Below, piece after piece: positions 1-12,074 of a stretch of DNA of 64,000 nt. The translations under genes and the position numbers were made by a program. Numbering within the stretch: position 1 is the stretch's first letter; each line of letters starts with the position of its first letter. The DNA comes from Gossypium raimondii (lineage: Eukaryota > Streptophyta > Magnoliopsida > Malvales > Malvaceae): contig NC_068575.1 of NCBI RefSeq assembly GCF_025698545.1, forward strand, positions 55,003,980 through 55,067,979, given 5' to 3'. The notes below the pieces were generated by a model. The model was not told where the DNA came from, did no database searches, and saw only the letters and a program-made list of their open reading frames with translations.

Positions 1-650
1 TAAGCTACAGAATAAAAAATAATGCTGGTAAGATTGTTTTCATAGCAATAGTAATTGAAGAGTGCCTTATGGTATATAATTTTTGTTTTCCTTACAAGAA
101 TGTATTTCCTACAGTGAAGACTTAGATTGAGATCGGTTATCACTTGATATTAAGTAAATTTGTGTGTTTTCCCCTTTTTCTTTCTTCATATGGGTTCATG
201 CACGTACCTTTAGCCTCCACGTGATCAGGTGGCTGGTTAAATGGTTGCTAACCAAAGCAAATTTGAATAGAGGATAGCTTTTTTTCTTCTTTTTTCCCCC
301 CTCTTTCTTTTGGGGTTTGGGGGATGAGGTTGCCATGTGTACGGTTTTGTCCAGACAAAAATTGATCTGCATGGTTTTTATGATTCTCTGTTGTGTGCTG
401 ATAAAACCATATATTTGTATGTTTTGCTCTGAAATTGTTCCCAAAGTCATTTCTAGTTTCTCTAGTTCTACATGTTAAAGGCTAGATTCTATTTTCTGAA
501 CCGTTGGTTTTAGTGGAATAGAAGTTTGCAATGCTTAGAATGCTAGGACAACTAGACTGGATTTCTCATACTGTTATGCTTAGTGAATCTTGCTGCTCCA
601 AGTATTTTCTCACCTTATAATTGTTGTTTTAACGGTATGTTGTTTCACAG

Positions 651-1728
651 TGTCACAATGGGCATACTCTCTGTTCGACCTGTAAAACAAGGGTACACAA
701 TCGGTGCCCCACTTGTAGACAGGAGCTTGGTGATATTAGGTGTCTAGCACTAGAGAAGGTAGCTGAATCACTTGAACTGCCTTGCAAATATACATCACTT
801 GGATGCCCGGAGATCTTTCCTTACTACAGTAAACTCAAACATGAGGCCCTATGCAACTTCAGGCCATACAATTGCCCATATGCTGGATCAGAATGCACTG
901 TTGTTGGTGGTATTCCATTCCTTGTTGCTCATCTAAGGGATGACCACAAGGTTGACATGCATTCTGGATGCACGTTTAACCATCGTTATGTGAAGTCCAA
1001 TCCTCGGGAAGTAGAAAATGCCACATGGATGCTAACTGTAAGCACTCTCTTCTTAAGCACCTTCATTCTGATTAGGAACTGAATTAATATATGATGGATA
1101 AGAATAAATGAGGTATGCTCCTACGGTAGTTTATTTCATTCTTATATATGGAACACCGTCTTAACATAAGTTTAAGAAAATGAAAGACTGTCAAGTTCCT
1201 CTGACAATGAGTTGAGCTATCTATACTAACAAGGAAGTAGCCATATCCTTTCATAGAAGTGTGAGGAGTTGAATTAATATCCATGTTAAATAACCTATAG
1301 TGTTGAAATCTGTCATCTATTTTAGGTATTCCACTAAATGGTTTGTATCTTGTCATCTATACTAGGTATTCCACTGTTATGGCCAGTACTTCTGTCTCCA
1401 TTTTGAAGCCTTCCAGCTTGGGATGGCCCCTGTTTATATGGCATTCCTTCGTTTCATGGGTGATGAGGTTGAATCCCGCAACTACAGTTATAGCCTAGAA
1501 GTTGGGGGCAATGGCAGGAAACTCATTTGGGAAGGCACTCCAAGAAGCATAAGAGATAGCCACCGAAAGGTCAGGGATAGCCATGACGGCCTTATTATAC
1601 AGCGTAACATGGCACTTTTCTTCTCCGGAGGAGATAGGAAAGAGTTGAAGCTGCGAGTAACCGGACGGATATGGAAAGAACAACAGAACCCAGAAGGTGG
1701 TGCCTGCATACCCAACCTCTGCAGTTAA
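651..1728 (+). CDS. SINA/SIAH-type RING E3 ubiquitin ligase (SINAT-like), 3' portion
   Basis: Two exons are visible: 651-1037 and 1366-1728 (stop TAA), joined in phase 0 and giving 249 residues. The start and the first half of the RING finger lie in an exon left of the window; bases 1-650 are the preceding intron. Seen at the start is the second half of a C3HC4 RING (CHNGH, CSTC, CPTC). Next comes the SIAH-type zinc finger, a Cys/His series from LPCKYTSLGC to HSGCTFNH. The C-terminal TRAF-like substrate-binding/dimerisation fold follows, ending in CIPNLCS, a tail typical of plant SINAT proteins. Family knowledge: these ligases act as dimers with an E2 to ubiquitinate substrates in development, autophagy and stress signalling. 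Which SINAT paralogue this is cannot be told. No break is seen. The second intron carries a duplicated splice acceptor (see findings). Confidence 0.92.
1311..1375 (+). repeat. Direct duplication spanning the splice acceptor of the SINA-like gene
   Basis: A 25-base segment (tgtcatctat..taggtattccact) occurs at 1311-1335 and again at 1351-1375, period 40, with two mismatches. Each copy carries a TAG|GTATTCCAC acceptor. Only the downstream copy (exon start 1366) continues the conserved protein. The upstream copy (start 1326) reaches an in-frame TAA after three codons. Confidence 0.85.
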
Positions 1729-2096
1729 AAAGAAAAGGCCTGTTGGATCCCTGATGGCACACCCCATAATACCATTTGCTGCATATTCTTGTAATATTCA
1801 TAGTAGCCTGCTGTTAGTGTTGTGAGAATTCTTGAATTCTGTATGAATATTGGAGGCCTAAGCCTTTTCTCAATTGTAAAAACAAAGTTATAAATAGTCT
1901 GCACTCTTGCATACTATGCTGTAAAATAGTGAGAAATACAATGGAAATGTGTTTGCCAATTTCCTTTCCCACCCTAGAAATTTGTGTGGTAATCAACTAC
2001 AACAATGGATTTTGTCAACTCGAAGCATTAGTTATGCCTTCTTACCTTACTGATTAAAGGTGACGCGACTGTCGAACATAGGTGCCATCTTTCAAG

Positions 2097-2110
2097 AAAC
2101 GACGTCGTTT
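2097..2110. promoter_or_regulatory. Palindromic AAACGACGTCGTTT promoter motif
   Basis: A perfect 14-base palindrome lies about 170 bases before the EMB1703-like start codon, in the 550-base gap after the SINA gene. It contains ACGT, the core bound by bZIP factors. Related copies occur before the DEAD-box helicase gene (53081) and in the LTRs. A promoter role is inferred from position only. Confidence 0.45.
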
Positions 2111-2281
2111 ACAACTCCAAAGGGGTTTTAGCATTTTCCCAGAGTTTCCAGTGTTTCACACAAAACCTCTCATCACTCTTGAAAGCACTGTTAGTCCTTT
2201 CATGTTATCAGCAGAAATCAGAAAATTCTCAACCTTTTTTCTTTTAGTTCTTCAAGGTCGAAACATTTGCTTAATGTTTTG

Positions 2282-5200
2282 ATGGAGCTTCTCAATCCTC
2301 CAATGTCTAAAACCCCACAGCTTTTCTCAAGCTTCTCATCTTTCACTCCCCGACTTTCCATCAAAACTTCCAACAAAAAGCCCCTGCGTAGATTACACAT
2401 AATACCCTCATTTCCTCTCGGTTTACCGTCACGAGGGACCAACGTTTTTCGTGTTTCAGCTCATTTTAGTCGGAAAACGAGCCGCCGCAACTCTCTGAGG
2501 AAAAAACTCCTCGATCATCAAAAGGTGCGTGAAAATCCCATTCCTTTAAATCCAAGTCCTGATTTTCAGAACCCAAATGGCGGTTCGGAAAATTTTGAGA
2601 AATTTAATTCTGGTAGCACCAAACAGATTGAAATAGATAACGATACATTAAAATCAAAGCGTTTAGGTGAATCTGTTTTGTTGAGTAAATTAGAGAATTG
2701 GGTTGACCAGTACAAAAAAGATGCTGAGTTTTGGGGTATTGGGTCGAGTCCTGTTTTCACGGTTTTGCAAGATTTGGAAGGGAACGTAAAAGGGGTTATA
2801 GTTCATGAGGATGAGATTTTGAAAAGACTTGAATTTGAAGACATGGAGAAAGTAAATTCTAAAGTTTTGTATGCAAGAAATTTAGCTAGAGAGATGGAAA
2901 GAGGTGAAAATGTGATTCCGAGGACTAGTTCGGTAGCCAAGTTTGTGGTTACCGGTGAGGAGTCTGGTTTCATAAGTGGAATTCGCGGGGTTATTCATCG
3001 TCCTGGGTTTATCCCAAAACTCTCAAGCTTTGGAACTTTGGTGCTTGGCGGTTTGATTTTACTTTGGGCGGTGAAGTTGTTTGCTCTCGGAAAAAAGGTG
3101 GTGGAATACACAGAATTGGAGAAAGAAATGATGAGGAGAAAGATAAGGTCTAGGAAAGGAAAAGACATATTGGAGAAGGGCAGTGTTGAAGTTGTTCAAG
3201 CATTTGAAGAACCGCCGAGTTCGTCTTTTCAAAGGCCACTGCTGGATAAGCAAGAACTTATGAATAATATACTAAAAGCAAAGGCTGCAATGGATAAATT
3301 GGCATTCCCAGATTCTTCAGGTTCTCAAAGTAGCAAATCTGAGGATTTTGAGGGTGAAATCCAGGAGATCAAATTGATGGCCAATGAAGCCCGGGGGATT
3401 GAGGGTAGAGAGCAATTTGTTGTTGCTAAGGATGAAAGAGAATGCCAGGCTGCAAACAAGGAATTTTCTGATGAGATGCAGCCAACCAAAGAGGGTAGGA
3501 AAGATGGGGCGAGTTTCTTGAGTAACCTTTCTACTGAAGATGATTCAGAACAAGGTGAAGTTAGCTACAAAGCAGTGGAGCCAATTTCTTCAAATGAACC
3601 AAAAGATGACGGTGTTAAATTTCTCAATGGAGTAGCTTCTTTAGATAGTAGAGTTAGGCTAGTCACTGATGCTTCAAGTGTACAGTTACCAAAAGACGAG
3701 CAAAGCACTAATGAGGATTTAAAAAATACGGGGAGTACTTTACCTGTATTAGTCAAAGGAGAATGTAACCAATCCCCTGTTATTACTGATAATGAATCAT
3801 ATTCTGCAAAGAGCAATGCTTTTGGAAAGAAACCTCGGGTTATACTGTCAGTGAAGGAAGCTAGAGAGTTCCTTTCCACAAAATCCAACAAAGAAAAACT
3901 TAACCAAGAACCTGTAGAGGAAGCTGTGCAAAAGAGTACTCCTGATTTAATCCTACTGAGTGATAAAAGATCAGGTACAAGTACAAAGCAGATAATACAT
4001 GCGAAGGACAAAATGTTCCCCTATGGCATGTCCCGTGGAGATTCAGAGCCTACAGCTTCTGAAAATGCTTGTCAAAGTGCTATTCAGGGGGACAAGGAAT
4101 CTATGCTTAAGAAGGAAAATGATGATGAAAATTCTGATGAGGAATGCAGAGAAGAGGCTCATCAACAACCTCTATCTTCTTCTCAAGAAAGCATTGGTAT
4201 GAGTAGAGAACAAGGGCAGTCAGTTATGAGGGGAAATTGGATTGAGAATAATTTTCATGAGGTTGAGCCTGTACTTAAAAAGATTGGAGATGGATTTAGA
4301 GAAAATTACATGGTTGCTAGGGAGAAAGTTGGTGAACAATTAAATGTGCAAGCAGAGATTAAACAACTTGGCTCTAATGAAGATGAAAATGAACTCGAGT
4401 GGATGAAAGATGATAGACTTAGAGACATTGTTTTTCAGGTCCGAGAAAATGAATTGGCTGGCCGAGATCCCTTTTATTTGATGGATGCTGAAGAGAAACT
4501 TGCATTCTTCCAAGGTCTGGAGAAGAAAGTTGAGAAAGAAAATGAAAAACTATCTCACCTCCATGAGTGGCTTCATTCGAATATTGAAAACCTTGATTAC
4601 GGAACAGGTACTTGTTCTAAACTCATAATTATTTCATTATTTCTACCCTCTGAAGCAGAAATATTGCACCATATAATTAAATCTTTGTTATAGCAGCACT
4701 AATTTATGACTTACACTTCATAAATCTAGAATCCTTCTTCAGGCATGTCCTTTCCGTACTTGTATCTTCTAAGTAGAACAGCTCCAAAATTGTTTTGATT
4801 TACTGATTCTTAGTTACTTGGTGTCTTTAGACATAGAAGTTAATGACACAATGATGCTAATAAGATCTTTGGCTTTTGTTCTAGATGGTATCAGCCTGCA
4901 TGATCCACCAGAAAAAATTATACCACGCTGGAAGGGGCCCCCATTAGAGAAAAGTCCTGAGTTCCTCAGCAACTTCCAAGAACAGCGTAAAGCACTTTTT
5001 ACTGGAAAAGTTGGTATGACATATCCAGCAAAAAGAGATGGGCAAAGTTTCCTTCAGAAACCCACAGAATCCCCCATTAATGAGGATTTAGCTATTTCCT
5101 CATCGGAATCAGATTTGACTAGGAAAGTTCATGATACTGATAAAAAGGATCCCAAGATAGTTATTGAAAGCAGTGATGGCTCTGTCAAACCTGGTAAAAA

Positions 5201-6783
5201 ATCAGGAAAGGAGTATTGGCAGCACACAAAGAAATGGTCCCGTGGGTTCTTGGAATGTTATAATGCAGAAACTGACCCTGAAGTCAAATCCATTATGAAG
5301 GATATGGGGAAGGATTTGGACCGATGGATCACTGAAAAAGAGGTACAAGAAGCGGCAGATCTTATGAAGAAACTTCCTGAAAGAAACAAAAAGTTCATGG
5401 AAAAGAAACTCAACAAGCTTAAAAGAGAAATGGAATTATTTGGACCACAAGCTGTTGTTAGCAAGTATCAAGAGTATGCAGAGGAGAAGGAAGAAGATTA
5501 TTTGTGGTGGTTAGATCTTCCACATGTACTGGTAAGTGTTTTGAGTATGTATATTTATTCTCAGCTATGGTTTTTGCTTTCACTCAGAATTACTTTCAAG
5601 TTCTTTTTCTCTAAACCCTAAACCCTAATGCATGAGTTGTATGGTTCCCGAAGATTGTGCTATGTTTCTAAAAATGCACTTTTGGCATGTACCATGCCTA
5701 TTTGCCCATGGTACTGGTTATTGAACACACTGTAATCTTCTGTTTATATTGCAGTGTATTGAATTATACACATTTGAAAATGAGGGGCAGAGGATAGGAT
5801 TTTATGCACTGGAGATGGCAGCAGATCTTGAACTTGAGCCAAAACCACACCATGTGATTGCTTTTGAAGATACTGGTGATTGCAAAAGCTTTTGTTACAT
5901 CATGCAGGCTCACTTGGATATGCTAGGAAACGGCAGGGCCTTTATTGTTCCACAGCCACCTAAGGTAAAATTTTGATTGGTTGTACCATGAAATAGTGTC
6001 AATCATATTGTCTTATGCTTTTAGAAAAAATGAACTTCAAGTGTAAGGATTGCCTGAGAAAACCAATGACATGCTAATTTATCCAACTATAAAGTGAACA
6101 TACTTGTCGCATGCAGAAGATCAACTAAATTTTGTTGTTCTGATGTTCCTATCAGTTTTAGAATGTAATCAATCTCCTGATCTGATACTGAAAATTGACC
6201 GAAAAGGACAGCTCTGGTCAAACCCTTTATCTCTTTAGTATTTAAAAAGAAGAATGACTGGTCAGTCACCTGTTGATTATGTAGTCCTTAATCCCTTCTC
6301 AAAAAGCATGAAGAGTTGGTGGTGATCATATTTTCTTTTCATTTTCCTTTGTTCTTCCTGAGGTTGGAATGCTGTCTAATTGTTCTTAACGTTCAACAAT
6401 TCATACTAGTATGCTTTTCGGGAAGCCAAAGCAAACGGTTTTGGTGTAACTGTGATCAAGAAAGGGGAGCTACAGCTGAATGTGGATCAAACTTTAGAAG
6501 AGGTGGAAGAACAAATATGTGAGATTGGGAGCAAGATGTACCATGATAAGATCATGCGTGAACGCTCTGTGGATATAAGCTCATTGATGAAGGGCATGCT
6601 TGGTGTTGGTGATAAACCCAGGAGGAGGTAATTTCTTATATTCCCAAGTGTTTTTACAAATTAATGCAGCGGGAGACGGTATTCACCATAGATGACTTGT
6701 TATTTGTCTGCAATATAACATGACTCTTTTTTTTTCCCTCCAGAAGGTCAAAGAATAAGCTCAAAAAGCCTTCCAAAAATTGA
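2282..6783 (+). CDS. EMB1703: EMB1703-like plastid protein (embryo-defective class)
   Basis: Exons: 2282-4607, 4885-5531, 5755-5964, 6410-6627, 6744-6783, giving 1146 residues. The start is the first ATG of the long frame (MELLNPP); the frame is open upstream but has no earlier ATG. The N-terminus is Ser/Arg rich and poor in acidic residues, as in a plastid transit peptide. A hydrophobic segment near residues 250-272 (SFGTLVLGGLILLWAVKLFAL) could span a membrane. A long acidic, low-conservation middle follows. The conserved C-terminal part includes QRIGFYALEMAADLELEPKP and the run from YAFREAKANGFG to DISSLMKG, which I associate with Arabidopsis EMB1703. The last residues are basic (RRRSKNKLKKPSKN). 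The molecular role is not established to my knowledge; loss in Arabidopsis is embryo-defective. The gene is intact, and its downstream neighbour is tail to tail, about 490 bases away. Confidence 0.83.
5611..5628. promoter_or_regulatory. Telo-box-like double repeat (CTAAACCCTAAACCCTAA) in an intron
   Basis: Two and a half units of the plant telomere-type repeat lie in intron 2 of the EMB1703-like gene. Telo-boxes are known in promoters and first introns of growth- and translation-linked plant genes, where they recruit Myb-type/TRB proteins. Here the position is in a later intron, so function is uncertain. Confidence 0.4.
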
Positions 6784-7268
6784 ATTGAGGACCGACTTCA
6801 AAACTGACTACTTGAGAAGTGCCGGGTCATTGAGGTTCGAAATTAATTTCTTTTCCTTGGTCTCTACTTGTAATTCAAACATTACAGCTTTCATAAAAAA
6901 AATCATAAGTGCCTGCAATTTTGTACAAATACGTACGGCCGCCTAGCAGTTTTATATTCTCCAAGTATTGCCATTGAAGCTACGTCAGTGTCAATGAGCC
7001 AACCTAATCGAGACCTACAACATTCCATGAACTTAATTTATAGTACAATGAAAAACTTTATAATGAACCAAAAATAACAGTAAAAGAAAAAATAATCCGT
7101 TGTCTTCAATTAATTGAGTTAAGTACCACATGAAATAGAGAAGAATAAACCATACAACCAATCTGCCTAGCAATTTAAGGTCCTACCATCTGGCAATGCC
7201 TGTACAGTATGAAAATGTATGTATGACTGCATAACTATAGACTATGAACCAGCATCCTTTACAGATGT

Positions 7269-9573
7269 TCAGCACTCAATCTCGTCAAGACGGCGATCCA
7301 TGATATCAGATAGTGTTTCAAGAAATGCAGCTTCGCTTGTGCCTGGAAGCACAGAATCCTCTGCCTCTTGGACAATTTCCTCAATCACAGATTTCACCTT
7401 AATGTTCTCTCTGCACAATATACTTCCAATAGCAAAGGGAGTGAGCCCTCTCTCTGCACCTTTTTTGAGGAGCATGGTGGAGACGCGGAAAGTACGTGCA
7501 CATTTAGGCGACATATCCCATCCAAGAAATTTCAAAAGAGCAATATCTTCTTCAGCGTCAAGGGATTTTATATAATCAATTATATCAGAAGAGTAAGATT
7601 GGCGAGATTGAGGCCAATACAGCCATTCAAATGTGCAATCTTCAAACTACAGAAATAGAAAATATAAAGAATCATTAGGCTTTAATATATAAAAAGCGAT
7701 TAATCTTTAAATACGGAAAAAGACAATGAAAAATATAATAAATATAATAGAAAAGACCAAAAACAAATTCAATGTCGTGAAAGAAAAAAAGACAAGGGCA
7801 GTGACACTCTCATAAGCACTGCCTAAGACAACAACAACCCAGAAAACATAGAATAAGGCAGGCGGCACCACTCAGCTTGCTAGACAGTTTAAATTAACTG
7901 TATCAATTAATCATGAAAATTTTAGCAGTGAATTAGAGTCTCTTGATTCAATTTGACCTAATACGAGTTCATTAACCTTCTAATCGTGATTGTATAATAT
8001 GGCTCATGTTAAGTTCACAATTGGAATTCAAATCACCCTAAGCGTGATGTTTAGCATTTATAACCAAATGGACGAACCTAGACTAAAAATAACAAGGGCT
8101 AGGTTAAGTAAAATATAACAGAACATAAAATGCTAAAATGAAGTTGCAGTAAACTAAGAGATCAGTACTCACACTTTCAGGCAAACAATAGCCATGATCA
8201 ATCGGAATCAATAATATCTGCCCATCTTCATCCTTGTTCAATAAAATGTTCCCAGCATGCCGATCTACATTAGCCAATCTTATATCCAAAACAGAGATTT
8301 TGTGTACTTGGTCAACAGGGAAAGACCCAGGACCAATATCCTCACAACTTCCAGTATTCTCCACAAACAACTGCAATGAACCAATCTTAACTGTTGTTAA
8401 ATCATCAGGATTGTTAAAGCAGCTATGCAAACACTTGATCATAGCAGTAGGAGGAACTCCAGCAAAACCCTTCTCATCACCATATATCTTGCCCTGTTCA
8501 TTCTTATAAAGATCCAAAATATAAGCTGCAACTTCCCTGAATGCTCCTTCTCCAACTCTTGTACCTTTCTTCAACCCTACACCATCGGTTGAAACTGGTA
8601 AGTTTCGAGGATTGTTAACAGCTAAAGGCTCCTCATCAATTGGTTTAAAAACAGAAACAAATTTTTGACCCAAAGAATCTTGCATGAAATAAGCTCCTCC
8701 AGTACCCTCCACCGATCTAATTGGAATTTTACCATTATCCAATCCATCAAAGGTCAAATCAATCATATCCACTATGACTGAAGATAATTCAACCCTGGGA
8801 TTAACAATAACTGGTTCGAGTAAAAAATCCCTATCAAGAGGCTTTTTTGGTACCTCCTCTCTACCAACATCATAGCCACTCCAACTCTCTTCGCCACCAA
8901 GATCATATTGTTTACTGTTTTCCTTCTTACCTCCATCAAAATCTTGCTTGTCTTTCAATTCTGGTGCCACAACAGACAACTCAAAATTCTTAGCAATGGG
9001 CTTAGCCCTAACTTTGGCAGACTTTCGAACTAATAAATGCAATACTGCATCATTGTGCTTACATATATCATCAATACGCCTCTGATCCTCCAAACACTCC
9101 CCATCACAAACAACTTCTTGCTCATCAAGATCAGTAAACCCTTTCTCTCTCCTAGCAATCTGCTGTTTCACGTAACTAACATCTCGTCCTCGTTCCACAT
9201 GAAATGTAAATTCTTTGCCAGAAGTAGTCTTAACAGTAATGACCTGAAGATCAGAAAGCCTAAGAACCAAATGCAGAACATTCCCATCATTGACTCCATA
9301 GTCACGAATAAGGGAATTACTCCGAGCCAGCTCCCGGCCACTACAAACCAACTTCTGATTCTTTACAACAAACCCTTTACAGGTTTGAATTCGTAGCTTC
9401 AAGGACTCAATAGAATCTGATTCCAAAACCCGCATTGGAATCATCGATCCACAAAGGGCCAAATATATCCAAATTGATTCGTTTTCACAAAAACCCAATT
9501 CAGGATTCATGTGATCAGGAGAAACCAAAGGTTCATTTCGAATACTAACAACGGCAAGACCAGCAGACGACAT
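7269..9573 (-). CDS. Type II phosphatidylinositol 4-kinase gamma with two ubiquitin-like domains
   Basis: Two exons: 9573-8173 and 7646-7269 (stop TGA), 592 residues, phase 0 junction. The start MSSAGLAVV at 9573 is preferred over an upstream in-frame ATG (9600) because plant relatives begin this way. Seen: a first ubiquitin-like fold at about residues 36-110 (from IWIYLALCG) and a second at about 112-195. The PI3/4-kinase region includes GTGGAYFM, FKPIDEEP with a candidate ATP-binding Lys, the catalytic-loop-like LANVDRHAGN, and IPIDHGYCLPES in the metal-binding position. Family knowledge: plant PI4K gamma/UbDK proteins bind ubiquitylation components, and several act mainly as protein kinases despite the lipid-kinase fold; some lack the ubiquitin-like part, this one keeps both. 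No damage is seen. Isoform number cannot be set. Confidence 0.9.
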
Positions 9574-9615
9574 TTTTGACAGTGGGACTTTGAAGAACAA
9601 AGTGTTTTCAACCCT

Positions 9616-9907
9616 CTAAAACAAGAATTCTAAAAATTCAAGCTAACCTGTACAAATTCACAACAATATCCCATCCTTTTTACAATTTAACAGTTCTATA
9701 CAACCAAAAAGAAATCCCACTCCAGACCTAAAGACAAAACCTCTAGGCCGGAGAAACCGAAACCCTAGGAAGCACAGGAAAAAGTATTTACGAATCACGC
9801 AGCTCAATCATTTTGATTTGTAAGACTAAGGTTTAAGATTGACTGTAAGGAAATTATTAACTATTAAAAAAGAAAAAGGAGAATATTATGAAAGGGAGGA
9901 TTCTTAC
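9616..9907 (-). other. Probable 5'-leader intron of the PI4K gamma gene
   Basis: On the minus strand a donor (TTCTG|GTAAGAATCC, boundary 9908/9907) and an acceptor (TTGTTTTAG|AGGGTTG, boundary 9616/9615) bracket 292 bases in the leader, 42 bases before the start codon. The leader exon would lie at 9908 to about 10050. Leader introns are common in plant signalling genes and often raise expression. This is inferred from splice-site sequence alone. Confidence 0.5.
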
Positions 9908-10059
9908 CAGAAGATAGAACCGAGGAGAGGGGAAGCAAGTATTAGAAGCTTAAAAAAAGACAAAGGAATTAACACTTTTGCTCCATTCTTCTCTTTCTGG
10001 GATGGTGGTTACTTAGGTTGCGGAAGGAAAGACGGAAAAGGATGAGAGAAGAGTTAGAA

Positions 10060-12074
10060 GGGTATTGACTCGATGACTTTTAGGCAATTTTTGTATACCT
10101 TACACAAATATTTAAGTGCAAGAAAGGCAAAGTAGGGAAATGCTTTTAAGTATTTCTTAGGCTCCACGTCTATAAACTCTTTTCCCATTTCAGTTTAATT
10201 TCGATGAGTATAATAATATTTTTTTTATAAATTAACAAAACATAAATAAATAGCTGTAGGTTTTCAAAAGAAAAGTATCCAAACCCCTATAAAAAATTCA
10301 TTCACTCAAAAACACCCGCTTAAATTATTTGTAAATAAAAGACAAAACTAATTCCCTCAACTTCGTTGGCTTAATTTTTTTAAATATGATAATTATATTT
10401 TCTTTTTCTTTTTTAGAATTTTTCTACGAATACATATTAAATATTAAATTTGAGATGAATTCTTTTTTTAGTTTTTACTTTTATATTTTAATCAATTTGT
10501 TTTTATTAGAATCTTTTAAATTATGATAATGAATTCATTTTACACAAAATAATTTAATTAAATTTTAATTTTAATTGAAGTCAAATAAAATTTAATAATT
10601 AAAAACATAAATATAAATAAATATTATTTTTTATACAATATCTACTTCTAGTACTAACCCTAAACTTTTAAATCATGCATTCTCCTTATAATTGCAATAA
10701 TAATGGTATCAATTGAGAATAAATAATAATAGTATACTTATATTTTTATTTTTTAAAAAAATTGGTAAATAAATCTTAAAGGATTTATGATATTTTTTCC
10801 GATCTGAAAAGGGATAAGCGGATATGGTTAAACTTTGGGTATAAATGAGACGTCGGTGTTCGCAACCTACTCGAGTTTGACTCGAAAAAATTTGAACTCA
10901 ATTCGGTAGTTATCGAGTCGAGCTCGAGCTCGAGTGTTCGATTGAGCCAAATTCGAACTTAGTAATACTTGACTCAAACTACTTGCGAGCCTTATCGAGC
11001 TGTTCATATTTTTATATTATTAAATTATGTCATTTTCCTTAATATATATTATTAACCCTAAACTTAATTATTATTAAGTTGAACTCAAACTTGAGTACAA
11101 AAATTGATAATCAAGCTTAATCGAGCTTGAATAATTTAATTATATATCTAACCGAATTCGAGCTTAAAAATATATATTCGATCGAGTAGTAACCAATTAT
11201 GGTTAAACTCGAAGTCCGGCTATTTGTGTTGAGCACGATTGATTACACCCTAATTGAAGCATAGGAATTCACTAAATGTAAGGAAATAAAGGTGATTTAT
11301 TATCAAGCATAGTGATATAATTGTGGGAATATTCGATTTTGTTGAAGGCATAACTAAGAAGTTGAAAGTTTATTTATTTATGGGTAAACTACTTAATTGA
11401 TAATTCAACTTTTTGAATGCTTGTATTTTAATCACCTAAAAAACAGTATTTACAATTAATCGTTATTGAGAGAAAAAAATTTATTTTAATCACCCAAAAA
11501 TAAAATCCATCAGTACACATCCTACATCTATCATATTTTTACTATTTTCTAACCCCCATCGTTCATCTTCCTCTCCTCTCAAACCTATAACCAAATCAAC
11601 TATAATTTTCATGCAAGAAAGGGAAGAGGCTATATATTTGATTTAACTACACACTAACACCCACGCTGACACTTTACGAACAATAATTTGTCATCTTCCA
11701 TTAAACCCTCTAATTTTTTCACTATCTTCATTTCATTTCATTTTATTTGCTTTGCTTTCATCTCTCTTCCATAAATCATTTTCTGTTTGTCAAAGCTTAA
11801 AAAGGATTGGTAACACTTACAACAGGGTTTTCTTTTTAACTATTCTCAATACATATAATTAGTGTGATTATATACATGTTAATATAGTACGAAAGAGCTA
11901 GCTAGCCTTATGATGGCCTCATAGCAGGACTTTGCGTTTATGGAGTATGCATATTTATACCGCTAAAAGATTTGGTTGAAACATGAAAAAGCATAGTTAC
12001 GATAAACTATGATCATTGGGATTGTTGGCATGAACCTTCTTTTCGGTTTGGCTTTGGAAAGATAAGAAAGTTGT
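10060..12074. other. Intergenic AT-rich DNA
   Basis: About 2 kb with no supported gene. It holds AT-rich sequence and a decayed CTCGAG-rich repeat (listed separately). At 11380-11480 there is a relic of the common plant motif 'gggtaaactac..aattcaactttt..cacc', also seen near 44190-44280 in the other orientation. Confidence 0.6.
10858..11225. repeat. Decayed CTCGAG/GAGCTCGAG-rich dispersed repeat
   Basis: The stretch repeats degenerate forms of 'tcgagctcgagctcgag', 'gactcgaa' and 'cgagctt' on both strands. The terminal parts ('cctactcgagtttgactcg' and 'attcgatcgagtag') are partly inverted. Such CTCGAG-rich interspersed repeats are frequent in dicot intergenic DNA and are probably non-autonomous DNA transposon remnants. 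The family was not identified. Confidence 0.5.

Noticed and set aside
1488..1767. Minus-strand frames opposite the SINA-like last exon
   Set aside because: Shadows of the real plus-strand coding exon.
3565..4011. 148-codon minus-strand frame within the EMB1703-like exon 1
   Set aside because: Antisense shadow of a long coding exon; no domain.
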